The notes: generated by a model not told the origin, from the letters alone. A stretch of 64,000 nt of DNA from Brevundimonas sp. SORGH_AS_0993 (GCF_030818545.1 NZ_JAUTAH010000001.1:935001-999000), one strand, 5' to 3'. Shown: positions 1 to 9,614, numbered from the stretch's first letter. Numbers and translations: made by a program.

Positions 1-1334
1 GGATCGGGAACCTTGTAGGTCGGAAGCTCCATCATGAAAGGCTCCACCGCGCCGCGCCAGAACACCTTGCGGATCACCAGCGACACGGCCAGGGCGGACA
101 GAATGCCGGCGGCGTAGAGGCCGAACATCACCAGCCCCTGCAGATTGGCGAAGCCCCACACTCGCTCGTTCGGAATGAAGGCCGCAATGATCAGCGTATA
201 GACCGGGATACGCGCCGAGCAGGTCATCAACGGCGCGACCAGAATGGTGGTCATGCGGTCGCGCTTGGAATCGATCACCCGGGCCGCCATCACGCCGGGG
301 ATGGCGCAGGCGAAGCTGGACAACAGGGGAATGAAGGCGCGGCCGTGCAGCCCCGCCCCGCCCATGATCCTGTCCATCAGGAAGGCCGCGCGGGCCATGT
401 AGCCGAAGTCTTCCAGGGCGATGATGAACAGGAACAGGATCAAAATCTGCGGCAGGAAGACCAGCACGCTGCCGACCCCGGATATGACCCCGTCCACGAT
501 CAGGCTTCGCAGCAAGCCGTCAGGCAAGACCGTGGCGACGAATGCGCCCAGCCAGGCGATGCCCCCCTCGATACCGTCCATCAGCGGCTTGGCCCAGGTG
601 AAGACGGCCTGGAACATGACGAACAGCAGCGCCAGCAGGATCAGCAGACCGCCGACCGGGTGCAGCAGGACGGAATCGATCTTGCCGGTCAGGGTGTCGG
701 GCCGTTCTGGCGGCCGGACGCAGGCCCTCATGATCCGCTCGGCCTCGCGCGCGGCGCTTCGCAGTTCGGCGGCGTCGGGCGTATGCCAGCGGTTTTCACC
801 CAGCGCGGCGGCGTCGGCCTGGGTCTCGACAGCGGCGATCAGCTCGTCGATCCCGCGCTTGCGCGTGGCGACCGTGGTGATGATCGGCACGCCCAGTTCG
901 GCGCGCAGCCGCTCCAGATCGATCCGCAGACCCTGACGCTGGGCGATGTCGTACATATTCAGCGCCAGAACCATCGGCCGCCCCACAGCCTTCAGCTCCA
1001 GGATCAACCGCAGCACCAGCCGCAGATTGGTGGCGTCGGCGACGCAGACCACCACGTCCGGCGGCGTCTCTCCGGCCAGCCGACCCAGCACGGCGTCGCG
1101 CGTCACCTCCTCGTCCGGGCTGCGCGCGCGCAGGGAATAGGTGCCGGGCAGGTCCAGCACCGACATCGTGCGGCCCGGGGCGCTGCGGATCAGCCCTTCC
1201 TTCCGCTCCACCGTCACGCCGGCGTAGTTGGCGACCTTCTGGTGCGCGCCGGTCAGGGCGTTGAACAGGGCGGTCTTGCCGCTGTTCGGATTGCCGACCA
1301 GGGCGACGCGGGCGGCTTTCAGAACAACATCCAT
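1..1334 (-). CDS. feoB: Ferrous iron transporter FeoB (C-terminus beyond window)
   Basis: FeoB is the GTPase-coupled inner-membrane permease for Fe2+. The ATG at 1334 opens directly into a G-protein domain with the P-loop GNPNSGKT near residue 12, followed by NYAGVTVE, the G2 region. The frame then stays open to the left window edge through hydrophobic segments; the last visible residues (FMMELPTYKVPD) match the stretch typical of the FeoB permease core. About 444 residues are present, so the C-terminal part of the permease is missing because of the window boundary, not because of mutation. The start codon overlaps the feoA stop (TGATG), implying translational coupling. Regulation is probably by Fur through the box at 1666-1680. 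Confidence 0.95.
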   Translation of the reverse strand, partial: MDVVLKAARVALVGNPNSGKTALFNALTGAHQKVANYAGVTVERKEGLIRSAPGRTMSVLDLPGTYSLRARSPDEEVTRDAVLGRLAGETPPDVVVCVADATNLRLVLRLILELKAVGRPMVLALNMYDIAQRQGLRIDLERLRAELGVPIITTVATRKRGIDELIAAVETQADAAALGENRWHTPDAAELRSAAREAERIMRACVRPPERPDTLTGKIDSVLLHPVGGLLILLALLFVMFQAVFTWAKPLMDGIEGGIAWLGAFVATVLPDGLLRSLIVDGVISGVGSVLVFLPQILILFLFIIALEDFGYMARAAFLMDRIMGGAGLHGRAFIPLLSSFACAIPGVMAARVIDSKRDRMTTILVAPLMTCSARIPVYTLIIAAFIPNERVWGFANLQGLVMFGLYAAGILSALAVSLVIRKVFWRGAVEPFMMELPTYKVPD

Positions 1335-1615
1335 CAGGCGACGCCCCGCTCGTCGGCGTCCAGCCTGATCGTCAGGCTGGCGGCTTCGTGGCGACGCAGG
1401 GCCACGCGCATATCGTCCACCTTCAGGGCGATGGGATCGCGCCCGAACAATCCTTCGTGCAGCAGTTCGACCTGGGCGCCTTCGACGAAACCCAGCTCCA
1501 GCAGACGACGCTCCAGCTCCACGGCCTCGCCTTGGTGATGACAGTGGGCGCCCACCTGGACGATGACGCCGCGATCGCCGCGTCGGGCCTGGCTCAGCTT
1601 TATGGTGTCGGTCAA
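1334..1615 (-). CDS. feoA: Ferrous iron transport protein A, FeoA
   Basis: A 93-residue cytoplasmic SH3-like protein needed for FeoB function. The family pattern is visible: an N-terminal LSQARRGDRGVIVQV, a central ELERRLLELGFVEGAQVELL and a C-terminal strand with DPIALKVDDMRVALRR. The gene immediately precedes and overlaps feoB on the same strand. It is the first gene of the feoAB operon and sits 50 bp downstream of a Fur-box candidate, so repression by iron is expected. Confidence 0.93.
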   Translation of the reverse strand: MTDTIKLSQARRGDRGVIVQVGAHCHHQGEAVELERRLLELGFVEGAQVELLHEGLFGRDPIALKVDDMRVALRRHEAASLTIRLDADERGVA

Positions 1616-1665
1616 AGTCTACGCTCGCACGGGCGAGGCCGCTCCCCGGCGGCTCCGCGTTTCAT

Positions 1666-1680
1666 TGACAGTGATTATCA
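1666..1680 (-). promoter_or_regulatory. Candidate Fur box upstream of feoAB
   Basis: TGACAGTGATTATCA matches the 7-1-7 Fur palindrome TGATAAT-N-ATTATCA at 12 of 14 paired positions; the right half is perfect. It lies 50 bp upstream of the feoA start. It is also about 90 bp upstream of the divergent cytochrome c gene, so that promoter might be affected too. The match is seen in the sequence; Fur control is inference from how feo operons are usually regulated. Confidence 0.65.
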
Positions 1681-1767
1681 GGTGCGCGCCCCCCGCGTCC
1701 AGCGGGACAGCTTGACCAATTGCCGCGCGGTCGCATTGCGCTATCAGACGCCGAACAGGAGCCCTTC

Positions 1768-2295
1768 ATGTCCCGCTTCGCCCTCGCCGCCCCGCTTCTT
1801 CTGGCCCCGATCGTGGCCCTTTCGGCCTGTGGTCAGGACGCGCCGTCTCCCACGGCGCCGGCCAAGCCCGCGCGCGTGCTGACCGACACAGAAAAGGCCA
1901 GCCTGCTGGCCGCCCTGCCGGCCCCCTACAACGCCGGCGATCTGAACAACGGACGCCGCGCCTTCGCGCGCTGCCGGTCGTGCCACACCGTCGGCGAGGG
2001 TGGCGCGGACATGGCCGGGCCGAACCTGCATGGCGTGTTCGGGCGAAAGGCGGGCGATCGGCCGCGCTACAACTATTCCAACGCCCTCAGGACCGCCGAC
2101 TTCGTGTGGGACGCCGAGCGGCTGGATCACTGGCTGCAAAGCCCGCGCACCTTCCTGCCGGGCAACAAGATGACCTTCCCCGGCCTGCCGGACGCCAAGG
2201 ATCGCCGCGACGTCATCGCCTTCCTGAAGGTGGAGACCGGCTATCAGCCCCCGGTCCCGACGCCGGCCAAGGACCTGGCCCAGCCCGCCTCCTGA
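1768..2295 (+). CDS. Lipoprotein class I cytochrome c
   Basis: A 175-residue monohaem cytochrome c. The ATG at 1768 was chosen because AGGAG lies at 1757-1761 and the product then starts with a lipoprotein signal peptide ending in LSAC (Cys21). The haem-binding CRSCH is at residues 69-73 and the likely axial Met ligand lies in GNKMTFPG (Met135), as in the c2/c550 group. The protein should be membrane-tethered in the periplasm and shuttle electrons between respiratory complexes; its exact partner cannot be told. It is divergent from feoAB and convergent with the RND pump gene, with only four bases between their stops. Confidence 0.88.
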   Translation: MSRFALAAPLLLAPIVALSACGQDAPSPTAPAKPARVLTDTEKASLLAALPAPYNAGDLNNGRRAFARCRSCHTVGEGGADMAGPNLHGVFGRKAGDRPRYNYSNALRTADFVWDAERLDHWLQSPRTFLPGNKMTFPGLPDAKDRRDVIAFLKVETGYQPPVPTPAKDLAQPAS

Positions 2296-2299
2296 TCCG

Positions 2300-5200
2300 T
2301 CAGGCTTCCGAGATCGGCTTTTCGCCGCCCTCGCGGATTTCCTGGGCTTCCCATTCCTCGATCTTGCGGGCGGTCCATTCCGGCGACTTGGTGAAGCGCG
2401 CCAGAACGCCATAGATCACCGGCACCACGAACAGGGTCAGGACGGTGGCGAAGATGGCGCCGGTGAAGATGACCACCCCGATCGTCTGACGGCTGCCCGC
2501 CCCCGCCCCATGCCATAGCACCAGGGGCAAGGCGCCGAAGGCCGTGGCGATGGAGGTCATGATGATGGGCCGCAGACGCAGCGACGACGACTCGATGATC
2601 GCCTCCCGGATCGACCGGCCCTGGTCGCGCAGCTGGTTGGCGAACTCCACGATCAGAATGCCGTTCTTGGCCGCCACCCCGATCAGGATGATCAGGCCGA
2701 TCTGGCTGTAGATGTTCAGGCTGGACCCGGCCATCAGCAGGCCGAACAGCCCCCCGGCCGCCGCCAGCGGCACGGTCAGCATGATGACGGCGGGGGTGAT
2801 CCAGCTTTCGAACTGGGCCGCCAGCACCAGGAAGACCAGGAGCAACGCCAGGCCGAAGGCGGCGAACACCGCCCCGCCCGCCTCCTGCTGGTCGCGCGCG
2901 GCGCCGCCCCACTGGACGATCACGCCGCCCTGGGGCTGTTTCGCCGCCTCGGCCCGCAGAAACTGCACTGCGTCGTCGATGGTCGTGCCGGGGTTCAGGT
3001 CGGCCTGCAGCGAGATGGACCGCTGGCGGTCCAGACGCCGCCGGTCCGGCGTATCGCCGCTGGTCTTGGTCGTGACGACCGCAGACAGCGGCACCAGCTG
3101 GCCCGCGCCGGTGGCGACATACAGGGCTTCCAGGTCCGCCACCTCGCGCCGGTTCTGGCGATCCGTCTGCAGGATGACATCGTACTCCTGCCCGCCCTTG
3201 ATGTAGGTGGTGGCGCGGCGGGAACCGAACATGGTCTCCAGCGTGCGGCCGATGGACTGGGACGAGACGCCCAGGGCCGCCGCCTTCTGCGGATCGACAT
3301 CGACCAGCAGGCGGGGCGCGTTCGGCTCATAGTTCAGGCGCGGCCGCGAGAAGCCGGGATTGGCCTGGGCCGCCGCCAGCAGCGGCTGAAGCCAGTTGTA
3401 GATCTGCTGATAGTCCGTACCCGTGGCGATCAGTTCGATCGAGTTGGAATTGCCGCCGCCGCGCTGGAAGGCGCCGGGCGTCGAGGCGTTGACCTGGGCG
3501 CCGGTCTGGCTGCGCAGCTTGCCGTTCACCTCCTGGGCGATCTCGGCGGCCGACCGCTCGCGCTTCGACCAGTCCGCCAGGGTCAGGACCGCATTGCCGG
3601 AGTTGTAGCTGCCCCCGCCGAAGCCGGGCGCGGAAACCAGATAGCTGTCCGCCTCCCCATTGGCCTTGTACTCGGCCAGCAGGGGCTCCAGCCCCATCAT
3701 GATGTTGCGGGTGTAGTCGTAGCCCGCGCCCTCCGGACCGGCGACGCGGATCTGGACCCGGCCGCGATCCTCGTCGGGCACCAGTTCGTTGGGCAGCAGC
3801 ATGAAGATGCCGCCCGCCCCCGCCGCGACCAGGGCGATCAGGGCGCCGACGCCGATCACCGCGATGCGCCGCCCCAGCAGCACGTCCAGCGATCGGGCGT
3901 AGGAGGTCTTCAACCGATCCATGGCCCAATCGACCCGGCGCGCGACCCAGCCGCCGCCCTCGGCCGGACGCAAAATTTTGGACGCCAGCATCGGCGACAG
4001 GCTCAGCGCCAGGAAGGCCGAAAAGGCCACGGCGGCGGCGATGGCGGCCGCCAACTCCACGAACAGCCGCCCGACATAGCCCGGCAGGAACAACAGGGGC
4101 GCGAAAACCGACAACAGCACGATGGTCGTCGCCACGACGGCGAAGAAGACCTGGCGTGCGCCACGCTCGGCCGCGACCAGGGGCGGCTCTCCATGGTCCA
4201 GGCGGCGCTGGATGTTCTCGACCACCACGATGGCGTCGTCCACCACCAGGCCGATGGCCAGCACCAGGGCCAGCAGCGTCAGAAGATTCAGCGAAAAACC
4301 CAGCGGCGCCAGGACGATGAAGGTCGCCAGGATGCAGATCGGCGCGACGATGGACGGGATCAGCGCCGCCCGCAGGCTGCCCAGGAAGATGAAGTTCACC
4401 AAGGCCACCAGGGCCATGGAAATGCCGATGGTGATCCACACCTCGTCGATGGCGTGGGAGGTGAAGACCGAATTGTCCGATCCGATCTCCAGCGTCACGC
4501 CGGGCGGCAGGCTGGGCCTTATCTCTTCGATCATCTTGCGAACGCCGTCGGAGATGGCCAGGTCGTTCGACTGGGCCTGGCGCGTCACCGCCAGGCCGAT
4601 CTGATCCAGGCCGTTGCCCCGGAACAGGCGACGCGCCTCCTCCGGCGCCTCCTCGACGCGCGCGATGTCGCCCAGTCGCGTCACATAGTTGGGCTGACCC
4701 TGGATGATGGCCGAGGCGCCGCCGACGGTTCCTCCGGCCGACGCCGCCGTGCTTGCGGTCTGGACGGTGGAAGCCGCGCCGCGCGTGCCGATGGGCAGCT
4801 GTCGGAAGTCCTCCGGCCGCGCATAGGTGCGCGCCACCCGAACCGTATAATCCTTGTCGGTCGATTCCAGCGAGCCGGCGGGCAGTTCGACGTTCTGGTT
4901 GGTCAAGGCCGTCTCGACGTCCGTGACCGTCAGGCCGCGCGCCGCCATGGCCGCCGGATCCAGCCAGATGCGCATGGAATAGCGCTGCTCGCCGTAGATA
5001 TTGACCTGGGCCACGCCCGGCACGGTCGCCAGCCGGTCCACCAGATACCGATCGGCGTAGTCGGTCAGTTGCAGCCGGTTCATCGTGGTCGAACGCAGGA
5101 AGACGATGATGATGGGTTGGCTGTCGGAATCGGCCTTGGCCACCTCGGGCGGATCGGCCTGATCCGGCAGGCGGCCGACTACGCGGCTGACCCGGTCGCG

Positions 5201-5524
5201 CACGTCGTTGGCGGCGTCGTCGATGTTGCGGTCCAGCGAGAACTCAATGTTCACGTTCGACCGGCCGTCCCGGCTGGTCGAGTTGATCCGCTCGACGCCT
5301 TGGATGCCTGCGATCTGCTGCTCGATAGGCTCGGTGATGCGGCTCTCGATCACCTCGGCGGAGGCGCCGGCGTAGGTGGTGTTGACCGAAACGATGGGCG
5401 GATCGACGTCCGGCAACTCGCGCACCGGCAGGAAGAAGAAGGCGGCCGCGCCGATCACGCACAGCACGATGGCCGCGACGGCCGCAAAGACCGGCCGCCG
5501 GACCGAAACATCGGACAACATCAT
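2300..5524 (-). CDS. RND family efflux pump permease (AcrB/MexB-like)
   Basis: A full-length 1074-residue HAE1-type RND transporter that would use the proton gradient to export drugs or hydrophobic compounds across the envelope. It begins with the typical N-terminus (LSDVSVRRPVFA), has the TM4 Asp-Asp pair in GLVVDDAIVVVENIQ and the TM10 Lys in GVAAKNGILIVEFANQ, which together form the proton relay. Its start overlaps the adaptor gene stop by 4 bp. No outer-membrane TolC-like channel is encoded next to it, so a channel from elsewhere is probably recruited. The substrate cannot be deduced. Confidence 0.93.
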   Translation of the reverse strand: MMLSDVSVRRPVFAAVAAIVLCVIGAAAFFFLPVRELPDVDPPIVSVNTTYAGASAEVIESRITEPIEQQIAGIQGVERINSTSRDGRSNVNIEFSLDRNIDDAANDVRDRVSRVVGRLPDQADPPEVAKADSDSQPIIIVFLRSTTMNRLQLTDYADRYLVDRLATVPGVAQVNIYGEQRYSMRIWLDPAAMAARGLTVTDVETALTNQNVELPAGSLESTDKDYTVRVARTYARPEDFRQLPIGTRGAASTVQTASTAASAGGTVGGASAIIQGQPNYVTRLGDIARVEEAPEEARRLFRGNGLDQIGLAVTRQAQSNDLAISDGVRKMIEEIRPSLPPGVTLEIGSDNSVFTSHAIDEVWITIGISMALVALVNFIFLGSLRAALIPSIVAPICILATFIVLAPLGFSLNLLTLLALVLAIGLVVDDAIVVVENIQRRLDHGEPPLVAAERGARQVFFAVVATTIVLLSVFAPLLFLPGYVGRLFVELAAAIAAAVAFSAFLALSLSPMLASKILRPAEGGGWVARRVDWAMDRLKTSYARSLDVLLGRRIAVIGVGALIALVAAGAGGIFMLLPNELVPDEDRGRVQIRVAGPEGAGYDYTRNIMMGLEPLLAEYKANGEADSYLVSAPGFGGGSYNSGNAVLTLADWSKRERSAAEIAQEVNGKLRSQTGAQVNASTPGAFQRGGGNSNSIELIATGTDYQQIYNWLQPLLAAAQANPGFSRPRLNYEPNAPRLLVDVDPQKAAALGVSSQSIGRTLETMFGSRRATTYIKGGQEYDVILQTDRQNRREVADLEALYVATGAGQLVPLSAVVTTKTSGDTPDRRRLDRQRSISLQADLNPGTTIDDAVQFLRAEAAKQPQGGVIVQWGGAARDQQEAGGAVFAAFGLALLLVFLVLAAQFESWITPAVIMLTVPLAAAGGLFGLLMAGSSLNIYSQIGLIILIGVAAKNGILIVEFANQLRDQGRSIREAIIESSSLRLRPIIMTSIATAFGALPLVLWHGAGAGSRQTIGVVIFTGAIFATVLTLFVVPVIYGVLARFTKSPEWTARKIEEWEAQEIREGGEKPISEA

Positions 5525-6633
5525 TGGGCGGGACCTGCACGGCCCTGACGACCGCCCTTGGCGCCCGCCACCGTCACCGGCGCGCCAGGCTGAATACGGT
5601 TCAGGCCCGAGCCCACGATATGTTCGCCCACCTCGATCCCGGACAGGATTTCGACAAAGCCGTTCTCCACCGCGCCGGTCTCGACCTCGACCCTCTGGGC
5701 GGTCGTGCCGTTCTGGCCGGGCGCGATGCGATAGACGAAGGCGCCCGCGCCTTCATACTGGACGGCGGCCTCGGGCACGGCCGGCGCCTGGCGCTGCCCC
5801 TGCTGAACCGCAACGCGCAACAGCATTCCGGGACGGATGCGGCCCCCGGGGTTGGGGAATTCGGCGCGGGCGGTGGCCGCGCGGGTCGTCTCGTTCACCC
5901 GGGTGTCTATCCGGGCGATGCGGCCTTGAAAGGGCTCCTGCCCATAGGCGTCGGCCGTGGCCGTGATCAGCGCGCCGGGCCTCAGCACATTCAAGTATCG
6001 CTCGGGCAGGGGAAAATCGACGCGCACCGACGAGACGTCGTCCAGGGTCGCAATGACCGCGCCGGGGTTGATCAGGGTGCCCGGTGTTATGGTGGTCAGA
6101 CCCAGGGTGCCGTTGAAGGGCGCGCGGATCACGCGATCGCCGCGTCGCGCCTGCGCCGCCTCCAGGCCCGCCCGCGCCGTCTCCAGGGTCGTCTCGGCCT
6201 GTTCCAACAGCACGCGCGGCGCCACGCCGCGATCCGCCAGGGTCTTGTAGCGGTCATATTCACGCTGGGCCTGGGCGACATTGGCGCGGGCCTGAATGAT
6301 GTCGGCGTCTTCCTCGCGCGCCTGAAGCTCCACCAGGGGCGCGCCGGCCGTCACGGTCTGCCCGTCCGAGAACAGCACCCGCGTGACCAGTTCCGTCGTG
6401 GAGGACGTGATATTCACTGACTTGAGCCCGCGTGCCACACCCAGCACCCGAATCTGGTCCGAGAACTGGCGCTGGCCCACTACGACCTGCGACACTTCCT
6501 GGCCGCCCCGACGGCCGCCTCCGGGCGGGCCGGCTGTCTTTTCGTCCTTGAACGCGATCTTCAGAACGGCGGCTAACACCATCAGCGCCAACAGAACACC
6601 GGCGGCGATGATGAAAAAGTGGCGTTTGATCAC
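5521..6633 (-). CDS. RND efflux periplasmic adaptor (membrane fusion protein)
   Basis: A 370-residue HlyD/AcrA-family adaptor that links the permease to an outer-membrane channel. It has an N-terminal membrane anchor (residues 7-26), a Gly/Arg-rich linker, a lipoyl half-motif (VLFSDGQTVTAGAPLVEL), an alpha-helical hairpin around residues 110-165 and the second lipoyl half (VIRAPFNGTLGL). There is no lipobox Cys, so it is anchored by a transmembrane helix. The stop overlaps the permease start (ATGA), showing an operon. Confidence 0.92.
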   Translation of the reverse strand: MIKRHFFIIAAGVLLALMVLAAVLKIAFKDEKTAGPPGGGRRGGQEVSQVVVGQRQFSDQIRVLGVARGLKSVNITSSTTELVTRVLFSDGQTVTAGAPLVELQAREEDADIIQARANVAQAQREYDRYKTLADRGVAPRVLLEQAETTLETARAGLEAAQARRGDRVIRAPFNGTLGLTTITPGTLINPGAVIATLDDVSSVRVDFPLPERYLNVLRPGALITATADAYGQEPFQGRIARIDTRVNETTRAATARAEFPNPGGRIRPGMLLRVAVQQGQRQAPAVPEAAVQYEGAGAFVYRIAPGQNGTTAQRVEVETGAVENGFVEILSGIEVGEHIVGSGLNRIQPGAPVTVAGAKGGRQGRAGPAQ

Positions 6634-6753
6634 GCGGAGTCTCTCGATCAGGGGGACGCCGCACGCATAGCGCCTAACGCCGCGCGCGCAACCTTATCGT
6701 CCTCCAACGCGCGAAAACGGATAGTCCGTCGCCGCCCGATTCAAAATCGTCGT

Positions 6754-7521
6754 TCAAAAACGTCGCCACACGGCCAAAACCGCGCCCCCCGCGACGGGCG
6801 TTTCACGGCCTGCGATGGTTTGTCGCCACCCGGCCTGAGCGCTCCAGGCCCCGAAGTCGCGAACAAGCGAGGTCTCCACCGACAGCCAGCGCGCGCCGCC
6901 GTCCGCCGCCCCGCCAAAGGCCTGGCCCAACACCATCCAGTCTCCGTTGAAACGCGCGCCGACCGTCGCATCCAACCGCGTCTCGTCCGGCAGGCCGTCG
7001 CGAAAGCGCCGCGCCGCCTGAACCTCCATGAACGGCCGCCCCAGACCCAGTTGTCGCCCCGCCTCGCTGAAATCTCGACCGGCGGAGGCGCGCACCTCCC
7101 AGTCATGCTCGCCGACACCAGGCGCCGCATAGCCGGCGTTCCGCCCCTGACCGCCGTTGGCGTAGCCGCCGTACAGGCTGACGGCGACGCGATCGTCGCG
7201 CCAGACCCGCCAGACGGCGCCGACTTCTATCGGCCCTCGCCCCTGATAATCGACGAAGGCGTCTTCGCCGTCCTGCCAGTCGGCCTTCAACTGCAGGCTC
7301 AGTCGATCCGTGACGCCGTATTCGGCGAACAGGCCCAGGGCCGAGTCCCGCCGTTCCGCCGGCAGGGGCCGGCGTTCCCCCTGGGGGGCGAACCCCTCCG
7401 TGGCGCGCAGAGTCTCATATTTGACGATGACCTGGCCCTGCCCCTTCGGCTGGGTCCAGGCGCCCGCCCAGGCCGGGCCGGCGGAGGCGGCGACGGCGAA
7501 CGCCGCGCCGGCCGCCGTCAG
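6754..7521 (-). CDS. Putative outer-membrane beta-barrel protein, start codon unclear
   Basis: The frame encodes a hydrophobic segment ending in GPAWAG that looks like a Sec signal peptide. About 230 residues with alternating beta-strand character follow (FAEYGVTDRLSLQLKADW, VAVSLYGGYANGG), ending in a C-terminal Phe (AVWRRF), the usual BAM recognition signature of outer-membrane barrels. No ATG, GTG or TTG exists at a sensible place: the frame passes back into the aldolase gene. A CTG at 7521-7519 overlaps the aldolase stop (CTGA) and is chosen here tentatively; the in-frame ATG at 7722 would overlap the aldolase by 200 bp. The family was not recognised. It lies 120 bp upstream of the RND adaptor on the same strand. 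Confidence 0.6.
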   Translation of the reverse strand: MTAAGAAFAVAASAGPAWAGAWTQPKGQGQVIVKYETLRATEGFAPQGERRPLPAERRDSALGLFAEYGVTDRLSLQLKADWQDGEDAFVDYQGRGPIEVGAVWRVWRDDRVAVSLYGGYANGGQGRNAGYAAPGVGEHDWEVRASAGRDFSEAGRQLGLGRPFMEVQAARRFRDGLPDETRLDATVGARFNGDWMVLGQAFGGAADGGARWLSVETSLVRDFGAWSAQAGWRQTIAGRETPVAGGAVLAVWRRF

Positions 7522-8282
7522 GCGTCGTAGCCGGGCGACTTCCGATCCAGCTGACGCAGGGCGCCCGGCCAGGCCAGGGCCGAGATGAAGCCGATGCCCC
7601 GCCCCTGCTCCTTGGTTTCCGCCTGTGCCTCGTCCGGCGCGATCAGCACGTTCGGCGCGCCGGCCGACAGGGCCGCCACCTGTTGGGCGCAGGCCCGCTC
7701 CAGGAAAAAGATGCCGATCCATGCCTGCGCCGCCGTCTCCCCGACCGCCAGCGTACCGTGATTTCTCAACAGCATGAGCGGCTTGTCCCCCAGGTCGGCG
7801 ACCAGACGTTCGCGTTCGTCATGGTTCAGGGCCAACCCTTCATACCCATGATACGCAACCTGGTGCTGCAGTAAACAGGCGTTCTGGCTGATGGGCAGCA
7901 ACCCATCCCTCTGAGCCGCCACGCCCACCCCGTTCACCGTGTGCAGGTGAATGACGAACTTGGCGTCGTCACGCGCCGCATGGACCGCCGAATGGATGGT
8001 GAACCCCGCCGGATTGATGAAGTTCGTCGTCTCCTGGACGATGTTTCCGTCCAGATCGACCTTCACCAGGGACGAGGCCGTGATCTCGTCGAAATAGAAG
8101 CCGTAAGGGTTGATCAGGAAATGATGGTCCGGGCCCGGCACACGCGCCGAAATATGGGTGAAGATCATGTCGTCCCACCCCTGCAGCGCGACCAAGCGAT
8201 AGAGCGCCGCCAGTTCGACGCGCACCGCCCACTCGGCGTCGGACACTCGGGACTTCAAAGAGGGACTTGTTCCGTCGGCCAT
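7518..8282 (-). CDS. Class II aldolase/adducin family protein
   Basis: A 254-residue zinc-dependent aldolase-like protein. The class II aldolase/adducin fold is shown by GWDDMIFTHISARVPG near the N-terminus, the zinc-binding HLHT, the acidic/His segment in the middle and RNHGTLAVG. A strong Shine-Dalgarno (AGGAGGAA) precedes the ATG. The substrate is unknown: family members act on fuculose-, rhamnulose- or ribulose-phosphates and several are uncharacterised. No sugar catabolism genes lie nearby, and its downstream neighbour is an outer-membrane barrel, so the context gives no pathway. Confidence 0.87.
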   Translation of the reverse strand: MADGTSPSLKSRVSDAEWAVRVELAALYRLVALQGWDDMIFTHISARVPGPDHHFLINPYGFYFDEITASSLVKVDLDGNIVQETTNFINPAGFTIHSAVHAARDDAKFVIHLHTVNGVGVAAQRDGLLPISQNACLLQHQVAYHGYEGLALNHDERERLVADLGDKPLMLLRNHGTLAVGETAAQAWIGIFFLERACAQQVAALSAGAPNVLIAPDEAQAETKEQGRGIGFISALAWPGALRQLDRKSPGYDA

Positions 8283-8395
8283 AGATTTCCTCCTGCCTCT
8301 AACGGGCTCTAGCCCCGAACGTCCCTCCTCGGCGTTTCACCGTCAAGGCATGACGTCGCCGCAGCCGCGGCATTCCCACGCCCATTCAGGTTTGG

Positions 8396-8410
8396 TTAAC
8401 TGCGTATTTA
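8396..8410 (+). promoter_or_regulatory. CtrA-like box upstream of DUF2336 gene
   Basis: TTAACTGCGTATTTA fits TTAA-N7-TTAA with one mismatch. It lies 12 bp upstream of the DUF2336 ORF start. CtrA is the cell-cycle response regulator of Caulobacterales; binding here is an inference from the motif, strengthened by a similar box before the second DUF2336 gene. Confidence 0.4.
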
Positions 8411-8422
8411 CACCCAGTCCCC

Positions 8423-9583
8423 ATGGTGAAGATGTTCGATCTCGCCTTAGGAGACGTCGTGTCCGCTGTCGTTCAGATGAGGCCACAGGCCCAACCCGAG
8501 GCTGACTCCGCGACTGCCGTTCTCGTCGAGCTCACCCGCAAGCGATCCCCCGATGATCGCCAGCGCCTGCTGATGGGCGTGGCGGCTCTTTGCGAATCGA
8601 CCGCAGGCAATCGGGCGGCTCCGGCGCTGGGCCAGATCTTCGTGGCCTTGGCGGCCCAGGCCGAACGCGAGATCCGCCTGACCCTGTCCGAGCGCCTGGC
8701 CGAAGCGGCCTGGGCGCCGCCCGCGCTGATCAATATGCTCGCGCTGGACGAAATCGAGATCGCGCGCCCCGTCATCACCTCCAGTCCGGTCTTGCAGGAC
8801 GCCGATCTAATGCGGCTTCTGATCGAGGCCACGCTGGAACATCAGATCGCCGTGGCGCGGCGTCCTGGCCTCTCGCGGCGCGTCGCCGACGCCATCGTCG
8901 AACGGGGCGAGTCCGTCACCATGACGGCCCTGGCCTCCAACCGCACCGCCGACATCAGCGAAGCGGCCTTGACCCGTTTGATCGAACAGTCTCGACGTCT
9001 GGCGGGGTTGCGCGCGCCGCTGACCCGCCACCCCCGTCTGAACGAGGCCCTGGCGCGGGAACTGTATCAATGGGTCGGCCAGGCTCTCCGCCAGTCGATC
9101 GGCGAGCGGTTCAAGATCGACGACGCCCTGCTGGACACCGCCGTGAAGGACGCCGGCGATCAGGCGGTCCGCAGCGGCGGTTGGCGCGCCGTGCCCATAT
9201 CGCCCCGCGAAGACGGCGACCGCCGCGACATGGAGGCTCGCCTGGTCGAGAAGCTGAAGACCGCCGGCCAACTGCGGCCCGGTCTCCTGATCCGGGCCCT
9301 GCGCGAGCATCGTCTGGCCCTGTTCGAACAGACCCTGGCCGGCCTGGGCGGGTTCACCGAAGCCCACACCCATGCCGCTGTGCGCGCGCCGACGGCCGAA
9401 CCCCTCTATCTGGCCTGTATCGCCGTGGGCGTGGATCGGGCGGTTTTCCCGTCCTTGCTGGTGGAGTTGCGCAAGCTGACCGGCGGCTATCCGGGAGACG
9501 GCGGCTGGACCGCCAGCACCCTGAACCCGCCGGCGGCGGCGCGCGCCTTCCTTCACATAATGGAAAAGTCCGCAGAGGTTTGA
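8423..9583 (+). CDS. DUF2336 domain protein (first copy)
   Basis: A 386-residue, mainly alpha-helical, soluble protein of the DUF2336 family, which is common in Caulobacterales and relatives and has no settled function. The repeated helical pattern ([29 protein letters not shown]) resembles HEAT-type repeats. No signal peptide or membrane segment is seen. A paralogue lies at 10993-12132, with NAD kinase and an Hpt protein between them. The start may be the ATG at 8423 or one shortly after. Confidence 0.8.
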   Translation: MVKMFDLALGDVVSAVVQMRPQAQPEADSATAVLVELTRKRSPDDRQRLLMGVAALCESTAGNRAAPALGQIFVALAAQAEREIRLTLSERLAEAAWAPPALINMLALDEIEIARPVITSSPVLQDADLMRLLIEATLEHQIAVARRPGLSRRVADAIVERGESVTMTALASNRTADISEAALTRLIEQSRRLAGLRAPLTRHPRLNEALARELYQWVGQALRQSIGERFKIDDALLDTAVKDAGDQAVRSGGWRAVPISPREDGDRRDMEARLVEKLKTAGQLRPGLLIRALREHRLALFEQTLAGLGGFTEAHTHAAVRAPTAEPLYLACIAVGVDRAVFPSLLVELRKLTGGYPGDGGWTASTLNPPAAARAFLHIMEKSAEV

Positions 9584-9614
9584 CTCCGAGGCCAAGCTCG
9601 GCTCACGTCCACCC

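Noticed and set aside
345-1538. 397-codon plus-strand frame across feoB and feoA
   Set aside because: Antisense to a well-supported feoAB operon; His/Gln/Asp-rich low-complexity product.
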